Below are positions 1 through 5,382 of a DNA stretch of 6,971 bases, one piece after another. The stretch covers positions 1 through 6,971 of the forward strand of contig CAMWSZ010000149.1 in assembly GCA_947177005.1 (NCBI GenBank), read 5' to 3'. The DNA is from an uncultured Clostridia bacterium. GTDB lineage: Bacteria > Bacillota > Clostridia > Oscillospirales > Oscillospiraceae. The notes beneath the pieces are model-generated. The model was not told where the DNA came from, ran no database searches, and saw only the letters and a program-made list of their open reading frames with translations. A program made the translations under genes and the position numbers. The stretch's first letter is position 1, and every line of letters begins with the position of its first letter.

Positions 1-123
1 GCCGGAGGGGCCCATGACCGCCACAAATTCCCCCTTTTCCACCTCCAGTGAGACGCCCTTCAGAACCTCATAGGCGGTCTTTCCCACCTGGTAGGACTTA
101 TGGAGATTTTCTACAGTCAACAT
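1..123 (-). CDS. ABC transporter ATP-binding protein, N-terminal 41 residues only (cut by window edge)
   Basis: The minus-strand frame starts at ATG 123-121 and translates to MLTVENLHKSYQ, then a middle part with YEVLKGVSLEVEKGEF, ending VAVMGPSG at the window edge. This is the normal opening of an ABC ATPase: the A-loop tyrosine region near residues 10-18, then the start of Walker A (GPSG, continuing GKST in the family). The wording is closest to the MacB/LolD/BceA-type ATPases that pair with FtsX-like permeases and export or sense peptides, lipids or antibiotics; this sub-assignment is inference from a short piece. A purine-rich ribosome binding site (GAAAGGAA, minus strand 140-133) sits about ten bases before the ATG. 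It is divergent from the two-component operon starting at 290, which suggests, but does not prove, that the two-component system controls this transporter. The rest of the gene lies outside the window. Confidence 0.9.
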   Translation of the reverse strand, partial: MLTVENLHKSYQVGKTAYEVLKGVSLEVEKGEFVAVMGPSG

Positions 124-165
124 GTTCTAGTATTCCTTTCTGATAGAATGTCCGCGGAACAGCAT

Positions 166-171
166 AGTATA
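166..171 (-). promoter_or_regulatory. possible -10 element for the ABC transporter gene
   Basis: The minus strand reads TATACT here, five of six to the sigma-A -10 consensus, within an AT-rich patch of the 166-base divergent spacer. No good -35 is found 16 to 18 bases upstream (GCCGTT at 17), so it would need an activator or is not the real site. This is a weak call. Confidence 0.25.
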
Positions 172-230
172 ATTTTTCATTTTTAGCAAACGGCCTTGTC
201 ATAATCTGCGCGTTTCCCGTCAACTTTGGT

Positions 231-259
231 TTGGAGAAATTGATCTTTTGTGTTACAAT
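231..259 (+). promoter_or_regulatory. promoter of the two-component operon (TTGGAG - 17 - TACAAT, extended -10)
   Basis: TTGGAG at 231-236 and TACAAT at 254-259 are separated by 17 bases. The -10 is preceded by TGT, giving the extended form TGnTACAAT, which can compensate for a poor -35 (three of six). Transcription would start near 266, leaving a short leader before the ATG at 290. It is the only well-spaced candidate found directly upstream of the regulator gene. The weak -35 would be compatible with positive autoregulation, which is inference. Confidence 0.6.
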
Positions 260-289
260 GGCCGGAGTATCGGAAAGGAGAAGGGTTTT

Positions 290-994
290 ATGCTGCGAAT
301 CGGCATCTGCGACGATATCTCCGAGGCCCGTATGACGCTGCGGGCCGCTCTGGAACGCGCTCTGGTCCGCCGCCGGATGGAGGGGAGCTTTTATGAGTTT
401 TCCTCCGGTGAGGGCCTGCTCCGCTGGCTGGAACGCCATATCGGAGAACTGGATCTGGTGTTTCTGGATGTCAGAATGGGCGGTCTGGACGGTATGGATA
501 CCGCCCGCCGCCTCCACGAATCGGATGAGAATTTACGGCTGGTGTTCGTCACCGCTTACGACGACTATGTGTTTGACGGCTACTCCGTGGGGGCGTTGGG
601 CTATCTGCTCAAGCCGCCGAGGCCCGAACAGCTGGACGATGTGCTGGACCGCGCCGCCTCCGTGCTGCTCCCGGACCAGAACTTCCTCTGCCGCAGCGGG
701 GAGACCATATACCGCATTCCCAAGAAAAAAATCCGGTATTTCTATTCCGAACGCCGCCGGATCGTCTGCGTCGCCGAGGCCCGGACGTATGTCTTTTACG
801 GTAAGCTGGACGAGACGGCACGTGAAACCGGCAGCGGCTTTGTCCGCATCCACCAGCGGTATCTGGTCCGGGCGGGAGCGGTGGAACGGGTGGAGGGCAG
901 TCTGGTATTTGTGGGGGACGAGGCGCTGCCAATCAGCCGGGCCTGCCGTCCGGCGGCGCTGGCAGCACTGGCCCGGGCCGTGCTGGAGGAATAG
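290..994 (+). CDS. LytTR-family response regulator (REC + LytTR DNA-binding domain)
   Basis: This 234-residue protein is the cytoplasmic output half of a two-component system: phosphorylated by the kinase encoded next to it, it binds DNA and switches target genes. The receiver domain covers about residues 2-122, with the acidic pair D8-D9, the phosphoacceptor D60 in LVFLDVRM, T88 in FVTAYDD and K108 in YLLKPP. The LytTR domain covers about 135-232 and carries the family signatures FVRIHQRYLV (184-193) and LPISR (213-217). The size is usual for AgrA/VirR/YesN-like LytTR regulators. ATG 290 is chosen because AAAGGAG (274-280) lies nine bases upstream; the frame is open back to 248, but that TTG falls inside the promoter. 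The stop is two bases before the kinase start, so the two are one operon. The specific targets are unknown; the divergent ABC transporter is the best guess. Confidence 0.93.
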   Translation: MLRIGICDDISEARMTLRAALERALVRRRMEGSFYEFSSGEGLLRWLERHIGELDLVFLDVRMGGLDGMDTARRLHESDENLRLVFVTAYDDYVFDGYSVGALGYLLKPPRPEQLDDVLDRAASVLLPDQNFLCRSGETIYRIPKKKIRYFYSERRRIVCVAEARTYVFYGKLDETARETGSGFVRIHQRYLVRAGAVERVEGSLVFVGDEALPISRACRPAALAALARAVLEE

Positions 995-996
995 TC

Positions 997-2295
997 ATGC
1001 TGGAACGTACTGTCGAATTTCTGCTGATGAATTTGCGGGATTGGATGTGGCTTTTACTGTTATTGTGCAGCGGCGGTTTCCTCTATCGGATCTGCGCCGC
1101 CTTCCTGCCGCTGAAGCCCTGCCTCCGCTGGAACATATTGCTGTATCTGTGTCTGAGCGTTGTCACCGGTATGGTGATCTGGGTGGGGGACAACAATCTG
1201 CTGTTTACCCTGCCGCCGTTTTTTGCCGTGCTTCTGCTCTGCTCAAAGGGCGATATTTTAGGACGCCTTGTGGTCACGTCGGCTTTTTTCTGCATCATTA
1301 TGACGGTCTCCGCCATACTGGACAGCTATTTGTATCTGCTTTTGGACATCTTCAAAATGAGGGAGCTGGAGGATGCCCTGAACCGTATTCTGCGGCCCAT
1401 GATCTGGGGAGGGCTGTATCTGTGCCTGCGCCGCCGCCTGCCGGAACAGCCGCCGCAGCTGTCCCGGCGGCTCTGGCGGCTGATGCTGCTGCTGGTATCC
1501 CTGCCGCTGTGTTCGCTGCTGGCGGTGGTGCTGCTGACGTACAACAAATATGAATCCCGTATGGTTTACCGTCTGGCGCAGAATCTGGGGATCGCTATAC
1601 TGCCCTTTGTGCTGACGGCGTCGCTGGCGCTGCTGCTTGCCGTCAAAATGCTGGAGGATTACGAGCGGCTGGAGCGTTCGGAACGGCTGGCCTCCCTCCG
1701 CGAGAGCTACTATCAGGCCATACAGCGGGAAGCGCAACAGGTCCGCACCCTCCGGCATGACCTGCGCAATCACCTTCTGGTGATCCGGGGACTGCTGGAG
1801 CAGCAGGATACTGTCAAGGCCGCCAGCTATCTGGAGCAGATGTTCGAGTCCCCGGCGCTGCGGGGCACGCGCCGCCTGTGCGAAAACGAGGCCGCCAACG
1901 TGGTACTGTCGGCCAAGGCGGAGGAAATGGGCCGGTTGGGACTGACGTGTGATTTTTCTGTTTTCCTGCCGGGAGACCTGCCGGTGGCGGCGGTTGACCT
2001 GTGCGCCCTCCTGGGCAACGCGCTGGACAACGCAATGGAAGCGGCGGAACAGTCCGCAGGCAAAAAAATCTCCGTCCGCTGCCGGACGGAAAAGGGTCTG
2101 TTTATGCTGTGCGTGGAGAACGCCGCGGACAGTGCGGTCAGGCCGGATCTTGCCACCACCAAAACCGACCGGTCTGTCCACGGCTTCGGCCTGTCCGGAA
2201 TGCGTGAGATCGCGGAACGCTACGGCGGAAGTCTGGAGACGCGGGCAGAGAACGGATGCTTTGAACTGGTAGCCTGTATTCCGCTGGCGCGTTGA
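997..2295 (+). CDS. sensor histidine kinase, AgrC-like (multi-pass membrane sensor + GHKL ATPase domain)
   Basis: This 432-residue membrane kinase is the partner of the preceding response regulator. The N-terminal half is strongly hydrophobic, with about six membrane segments (roughly residues 14-37, 46-63, 68-83, 91-115, 161-181 and 195-217) and no large extracellular domain. This is the design of AgrC/ComD-type sensors, which detect peptides or membrane-active compounds. A charged linker (218-250) leads to the histidine box LRHDLRNHL with phosphoacceptor H254. The ATP-binding domain has the N box LLGNALDNAMEA (N341, D344, N345) and the G box GFGLSGM (396-402) near the C terminus. This short GHKL form (HATPase_c_5) normally pairs with LytTR regulators, as it does here. 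The ATG sits two bases after the regulator stop, with GGAGG at 985-989 inside the regulator's last codons, so translation is likely coupled. The signal sensed cannot be read from the sequence. The TGA stop overlaps the next gene's promoter. Confidence 0.93.
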   Translation: MLERTVEFLLMNLRDWMWLLLLLCSGGFLYRICAAFLPLKPCLRWNILLYLCLSVVTGMVIWVGDNNLLFTLPPFFAVLLLCSKGDILGRLVVTSAFFCIIMTVSAILDSYLYLLLDIFKMRELEDALNRILRPMIWGGLYLCLRRRLPEQPPQLSRRLWRLMLLLVSLPLCSLLAVVLLTYNKYESRMVYRLAQNLGIAILPFVLTASLALLLAVKMLEDYERLERSERLASLRESYYQAIQREAQQVRTLRHDLRNHLLVIRGLLEQQDTVKAASYLEQMFESPALRGTRRLCENEAANVVLSAKAEEMGRLGLTCDFSVFLPGDLPVAAVDLCALLGNALDNAMEAAEQSAGKKISVRCRTEKGLFMLCVENAADSAVRPDLATTKTDRSVHGFGLSGMREIAERYGGSLETRAENGCFELVACIPLAR

Positions 2296-2320
2296 CATTT
2301 GCGAACTTTTGTGCTATGCT
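2292..2320 (+). promoter_or_regulatory. strong sigma-A promoter for the SUKH-like gene (TTGACA - 17 - TATGCT, extended -10)
   Basis: TTGACA at 2292-2297 is a perfect -35, followed after exactly 17 bases by TATGCT (2315-2320), which is preceded by TGC to make an extended -10. The kinase stop codon TGA (2293-2295) lies inside the -35 box. Transcription would begin near 2327, giving a leader of about 34 bases before the ATG at 2361. No terminator is seen between the kinase and this promoter, so read-through from the operon is also possible. Confidence 0.8.
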
Positions 2321-2360
2321 GAGCCTGCCCTATCAAACAGAACGACAGGAGGCTTTATTG

Positions 2361-3194
2361 ATGCAGTATGATTTATCCGCCGCCGGAATTTTGCGGCGTC
2401 TGGGCTTCGGCCAGCCGGTCCATACCGAGTGGCTGGAAAAACTGAAACAGACTTATCCGCTTCCCAAAGTCTATGAGGAATTTTTGACCCTTGCCGCTAA
2501 CTGTCCCGTGCTGGGCACCTCCGACCTCTGGACCGGAAAAATGGCCCACGGAATGTCCGCCCCGCACGGCACCTTTTTCGACCAGCTCCAAGAGGAAATC
2601 AGCGACCGTACTGGACGCTGGCGCACGCCGCCCACCCAATACGAATCCGCGCTGCTCGCTCTCGCACCGCTTCCCCGGGAACAGTGGCCCCTGAAAGATT
2701 ATCTGCTCATCGGCAGCGATTACGCCTGCGGCGTGGCCGTTTTCGGCATCCGTGCAGAAGATCTCTCTCAAAACGACCCGCCGGTCTGGCAGCACACGGA
2801 TTGGAGCGAGTTCTCAGACTGGAAAATCGAGTCAGAAACCGTCTCCGATTTCCTGCGCCGGGCTCTTTTTGAGGCCCTTGCCGGTGTTGACTACGACACC
2901 GCCGGGGACGCTTTGGAGAAAATGGGCTGGCGGTGCGAGGAGTATTTCGACCCGGAGGCCGGTGACTGGGCCACACCAAAGACCGTACTGAAGCAGCAGG
3001 GGATCAGTTACCGGAAACTGAAAAAATACCCGTCGCAGGTCATCAACGAGGGGCCTGTATTCTGCTGCTACGACGAGGTCAGAAACGTCTTTTTTGTGGG
3101 CAGCAGTGAGGACGGAGAAATGCTCCTGACCGCTGTGAACCGTGAAGACGCGGAGCGGGTTTTTCCCGATTTCTTCGGAGAGGGCGAATCCTGA
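2361..3194 (+). CDS. SUKH / SMI1-KNR4-like protein with C-terminal extension
   Basis: This is a 277-residue, acidic, presumably cytoplasmic protein with no signal peptide or membrane segment. Residues about 30-175 fit the SMI1/KNR4 (SUKH) fold pattern: LPKVYEEFL (34-42), the usual 'LP..Y.eFl' helix; then DYLLIGSDYACGVAVFGI (113-130), the central strands; PPVW (140-143); and a closing helix at VSDFLRRALFEAL (161-173). In bacteria SUKH proteins are often immunity proteins against polymorphic or contact-dependent toxins, but many have no assigned role. Residues 176-277 form an extra module (EKMGW, then FCCYDEVRNVFFVG) that I do not recognise. ATG 2361 is chosen because AGGAGG (2347-2352) precedes it by eight bases; an in-frame TTG at 2292 is the -35 box. 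There is no adjacent toxin gene in the window, so an immunity role is only inferred from the family. The domain call rests on motif resemblance, not on a search. Confidence 0.72.
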   Translation: MQYDLSAAGILRRLGFGQPVHTEWLEKLKQTYPLPKVYEEFLTLAANCPVLGTSDLWTGKMAHGMSAPHGTFFDQLQEEISDRTGRWRTPPTQYESALLALAPLPREQWPLKDYLLIGSDYACGVAVFGIRAEDLSQNDPPVWQHTDWSEFSDWKIESETVSDFLRRALFEALAGVDYDTAGDALEKMGWRCEEYFDPEAGDWATPKTVLKQQGISYRKLKKYPSQVINEGPVFCCYDEVRNVFFVGSSEDGEMLLTAVNREDAERVFPDFFGEGES

Positions 3195-3206
3195 CAACTG
3201 CCCCCG

Positions 3207-3236
3207 CTGTCACATTCCCGCCCTCCCGCATACACT
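3207..3236 (+). promoter_or_regulatory. weak candidate promoter for the feoB gene
   Basis: CTGTCA (3207-3212) and TACACT (3231-3236), each four of six to consensus, are 18 bases apart in the 94-base spacer after the SUKH-like gene. Nothing better is seen here, so feoB may instead be transcribed from the strong promoter at 2292. No Fur-like or DtxR-like operator was recognised. Confidence 0.25.
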
Positions 3237-3245
3237 GGCAGGAAC

Positions 3246-3261
3246 GCCGGAATTTTCCGGC
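3246..3261 (+). other. short hairpin in the feoB leader
   Basis: GCCGGA (3246-3251) and TCCGGC (3256-3261) can pair around a four-base ATTT loop; the inverted repeat extends to seven bases per arm if the loop is shortened to two. It lies eleven bases before the AGGAGGG ribosome binding site. There is no U-run after it, so it is not an intrinsic terminator; it might protect the transcript or influence initiation, which is inference. Confidence 0.45.
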
Positions 3262-3288
3262 ATACCAGAAGAGGAGGGACCTGTTCTT

Positions 3289-4350
3289 ATGGCCACTGGA
3301 CCGATCATCGCACTGGCGGGCAATCCAAACGTAGGAAAATCCACCGTGTTCAACGCCCTGACCAAAATGCATCAGCACACAGGAAATTGGCCCGGAAAGA
3401 CCGTCGAAACGGCCTCCGGCGCGTATACATACCACGGACAGACCTATACCCTGATCGACCTGCCCGGCGCGTATTCCCTCTCTCCCGGCAGCGCCGAGGA
3501 GGAGGTCACAAGAGAATATCTGCTGTCCGGCAAGGCGGACCTTACCCTGGCCGTCGTGGACGCCGCCTGCCTGGAGCGCAATCTCACGCTGGTCCTCCAG
3601 ATTTTGGAGATTGCCTGGCCGGTGGCGGTCTGCGTGAACCTGCTGGATGAAGCAGCGAAAAAGCACATTGAGATCGACCTGGACGCTTTGCAGACGGAAC
3701 TGGGCTGCCCCGTTACCGGTACTGCCGCACGGGGCGGACAGGGCCTGGACGCCCTGCGGAAGCTGCTGGCGGAGACGGCCGAAAACCCGCCGCCGCGTCC
3801 GGAGAGGCCGTGCGCAAACTGCCCAAGCTGCCCGGACTGTCAGGACTGCCGTGCGGCGGAAACCGTCAGACGGGCCGCGGAGATCGCTGTAAAGGTTTCT
3901 GTTAAGGACGAGGCCGCCGCCAGCCGCCGCGACCGTGCTCTCGACCGGCTCCTGACGTCAAAAGCCACCGGAATCCCGGTTATGCTGCTGCTGTTAGCGC
4001 TGGTGCTCTGGCTGACAATGGTGGGGGCAAATGTGCCGTCAGAATGGCTGTCGGGGGTGCTGCTGGGCCGCCAGGAACCGCTGCGTGACGTTTTGCAGAC
4101 GCTGCACGCGCCTTGGTGGTTGGAGGGTGCGCTGGTTGACGGCGTGTACCGTACCGTGGCGTGGGTGGTATCGGTCATGCTGCCGCCAATGGCAATTTTT
4201 TTCCCGTTGTTCACGCTGCTGGAGGATGCGGGCTACCTGCCGAGGGTCGCCTTTAATCTGGACCATTTTTTCCGGCGTTCCGGCGCGCACGGACGGCAGT
4301 CCCTTACGATGTGTATAGACTATATGATTTTGCAAATGATGTGGTCTTAG
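3289..4350 (+). CDS. feoB: ferrous iron transporter FeoB, C-terminally truncated (probable pseudogene)
   Basis: FeoB is a membrane Fe(II) transporter with an N-terminal GTPase. Here the G domain is complete: G1 GNPNVGKST (11-19), G2 region HTGNWPGKT (30-38), G3 DLPG (57-60), G4 NLLD (117-120) and a G5-like TGTAARG (143-149). A linker with five cysteines in C-x-x-C steps (175, 178, 181, 184, 187) follows, then membrane segments near 228-246 and 285-311, and the conserved stretch AGYLPRVAFNLDHFF...GRQSLTMC ending at residue 342. Family members normally continue MGFGCNAAGV and run to about 600-800 residues; here the frame instead gives eleven unrelated residues (IDYMILQMMWS) and stops at 353. 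The second half of the permease, including the second gate region, is absent, so iron transport is unlikely, though the GTPase part could still be made. ATG 3289 is chosen because AGGAGGG (3272-3278) lies ten bases upstream. No feoA is adjacent on the left side. Confidence 0.9.
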   Translation: MATGPIIALAGNPNVGKSTVFNALTKMHQHTGNWPGKTVETASGAYTYHGQTYTLIDLPGAYSLSPGSAEEEVTREYLLSGKADLTLAVVDAACLERNLTLVLQILEIAWPVAVCVNLLDEAAKKHIEIDLDALQTELGCPVTGTAARGGQGLDALRKLLAETAENPPPRPERPCANCPSCPDCQDCRAAETVRRAAEIAVKVSVKDEAAASRRDRALDRLLTSKATGIPVMLLLLALVLWLTMVGANVPSEWLSGVLLGRQEPLRDVLQTLHAPWWLEGALVDGVYRTVAWVVSVMLPPMAIFFPLFTLLEDAGYLPRVAFNLDHFFRRSGAHGRQSLTMCIDYMILQMMWS

Positions 4351-4400
4351 CCTCAGAGCCCCGGGAACCATTCATCTCGAGGCTCGATTTTATCCGTATA
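4315..4400. other. low-GC junction segment after the feoB break
   Basis: From the base after the last FeoB-like codon to the stop of the convergent gene, the sequence is about 43% GC by my count, clearly below its neighbours. It encodes no recognisable FeoB residues and shows no convincing insertion-sequence end or intrinsic terminator. Weak pairing is possible between AGCCTC (4349-4354) and GAGGCT (4379-4384), without a proper U-run. It may be a recombination scar or a decayed piece of DNA. Confidence 0.45.
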
Positions 4401-5195
4401 TCACGCCTCTACGCTGACTTCCGGCGCAGAAGCGGCCGGTGCAGCGGCGGCCTCTACAGTACCGGTATACTGCTGGAGCGCGGTGTCGAGAGACGTCTGG
4501 GCCGCTTTGGCCAGGTCCTGCGCCTGCTGGCGCAGCTCCATCCGGGTGGCGGTCAGTTGGGAGGCCAGCCGGTTGGCGGTATGGGCCTCCTGCATGTAAG
4601 CGGATTCCCGCAGGGCCCGCTGGGTTTTACGGCGGCGCAGCTCCTGTTTCTGACGCTCTGCCGCTGCTTTGGATTTGGCCTTCTGCTGGGCGAGCCGTTT
4701 TTCACGGTTCAAATCGCTCTTCTTTTTCGCGCCGCGGTTCACGGCCTTCTGAAGCTGGTTAATGGCTGCCCTGACCTTTGGGGCGTTGTCGTCGTCCGCG
4801 GACAGGAGACCCTTCAGATAGGCAATCTGACGGCGGGCGTAGCCGGTGGCGGCGTCCACCTCCGTGGCGGTCCGGGCGCGGGCCAGCCGGGCATAAGCCT
4901 GAATGGCAGTGTCGCCGCAGTTGGAGGTGCGCCGGGATTTGGCATCCTTGAGGAATTTCTGATAGGCGTCTGTGGTCTTTCTTGCCTCCTCCAGCATTTC
5001 CTTTATCGTTTTATAGTCCTCGTCCTCCTCGGGGTCGAAGCTGGCGATATCATAGACCGGGTCTTTCTCATCCTTGTCCGACACGGAAGGGTCCGGGGAA
5101 GTATCCGTTTCCTCCGGCTCTTTTTCGGTCTGACTGGCTGCCTGTACTGCCGCGCTGTACTGCGCATACTGTATGTTTTGTACGTTGATCTCCAT
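4401..5195 (-). CDS. hypothetical protein, charged and probably coiled-coil
   Basis: This is a 264-residue protein without signal peptide or membrane segment. I do not recognise a named family, although the basic C-terminal part resembles unnamed proteins common in Clostridia. It opens MEINVQNIQYAQYSAAVQAA, then has an acidic, disordered-looking stretch (about 23-60, rich in E, D, P and S), a mixed helical region (61-150), a long basic helix rich in K, R, Q and A (about 155-235; for example EKRLAQQKAKSKAAAERQK at 165-183), and an Ala/Pro/Val-rich tail (248-264). The last two thirds are strongly predicted by eye to be helical or coiled-coil, which fits a structural, surface-adaptor or nucleic-acid-associated role, but no function can be assigned. 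ATG 5195 is chosen because GAGAGGTGG lies directly upstream on the minus strand; the frame is open to 5297, but that upstream part crosses the likely promoter. It converges on truncated feoB and is divergent from the carboxypeptidase gene. Confidence 0.82.
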   Translation of the reverse strand: MEINVQNIQYAQYSAAVQAASQTEKEPEETDTSPDPSVSDKDEKDPVYDIASFDPEEDEDYKTIKEMLEEARKTTDAYQKFLKDAKSRRTSNCGDTAIQAYARLARARTATEVDAATGYARRQIAYLKGLLSADDDNAPKVRAAINQLQKAVNRGAKKKSDLNREKRLAQQKAKSKAAAERQKQELRRRKTQRALRESAYMQEAHTANRLASQLTATRMELRQQAQDLAKAAQTSLDTALQQYTGTVEAAAAPAASAPEVSVEA

Positions 5196-5226
5196 GGTAT
5201 CCACCTCTCCAATTTTCTCCTTAATT

Positions 5227-5256
5227 TTTATATCGGCATTTTCGTGGGATAGTAAA
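5227..5256 (-). promoter_or_regulatory. candidate promoter for the coiled-coil hypothetical gene
   Basis: On the minus strand TTTACT (5256-5251) and TATAAA (5232-5227) are 18 bases apart, four of six and five of six to consensus. The -10 lies about 30 bases before the ATG, just upstream of the GAGAGGTGG ribosome binding site, so the leader would be short. It is the best-spaced pair in this AT-rich spacer. Confidence 0.45.
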
Positions 5257-5313
5257 GAGGCGCTGGAAAAATTTGTGCGGCCCGCCTCATATACCAACTC
5301 CCAAAAATTTCTC

Positions 5314-5342
5314 TTGCCTTGAAAGCATAAATCTACTATAAT
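5314..5342 (+). promoter_or_regulatory. promoter of the D,D-carboxypeptidase gene (TTGCCT - 17 - TATAAT)
   Basis: TTGCCT at 5314-5319 and a perfect TATAAT at 5337-5342 are 17 bases apart. Transcription would start near 5349, about 34 bases before the ATG at 5383. The -10 covers an upstream in-frame ATG at 5341, which is the main reason to reject that start. No terminator or operator was recognised in the spacer shared with the divergent gene. Confidence 0.75.
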
Positions 5343-5382
5343 GATGACACATACCTGTCAGACGCAGCGGAGAAAGAAATTT

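Noticed and set aside
168..173. Perfect TATAAT on the plus strand in the first divergent spacer
   Set aside because: No -35-like hexamer lies 16-18 bases upstream (AGAATG at 17), and the extended -10 at 254-259 is better placed for the operon.
190..236. LytTR-type operator repeats in the divergent spacer
   Set aside because: One near match (AAAGTTGAC on the minus strand) exists, but the only other GTT-centred candidate is poor and 33 bases away, not at the usual spacing.
1258..2298. Minus-strand open frame of 346 codons over the kinase
   Set aside because: It is Gln/Arg/His-rich shadow coding; the plus strand carries the H, N and G boxes of a histidine kinase.
4326..4379. Possible decayed FeoB continuation in another frame (DFANDVVLASEPREPFIS resembling GFGCN...SPRERLIA)
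   Set aside because: Only the PRE tripeptide and scattered residues match, the alignment needs gaps, and the following residues do not resemble FeoB; chance is sufficient.
4349..4397. Bidirectional terminator between feoB and the convergent gene
   Set aside because: The possible stem (AGCCTC/GAGGCT) has a 24-base loop and no proper U-run on either strand.
4315..4400. Insertion-sequence end or phage attachment site at the feoB break
   Set aside because: I looked for terminal inverted repeats, target-site duplications and flanking transposase or integrase coding and found none; only short weak pairings are present.
4311..5252. Long plus-strand open frame (313 codons) across the convergent gene
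   Set aside because: It is antisense to the 4401-5195 gene, has low-complexity Gly/Leu/Arg content and no good ribosome binding site. The minus-strand gene has a strong one and a protein-like composition.
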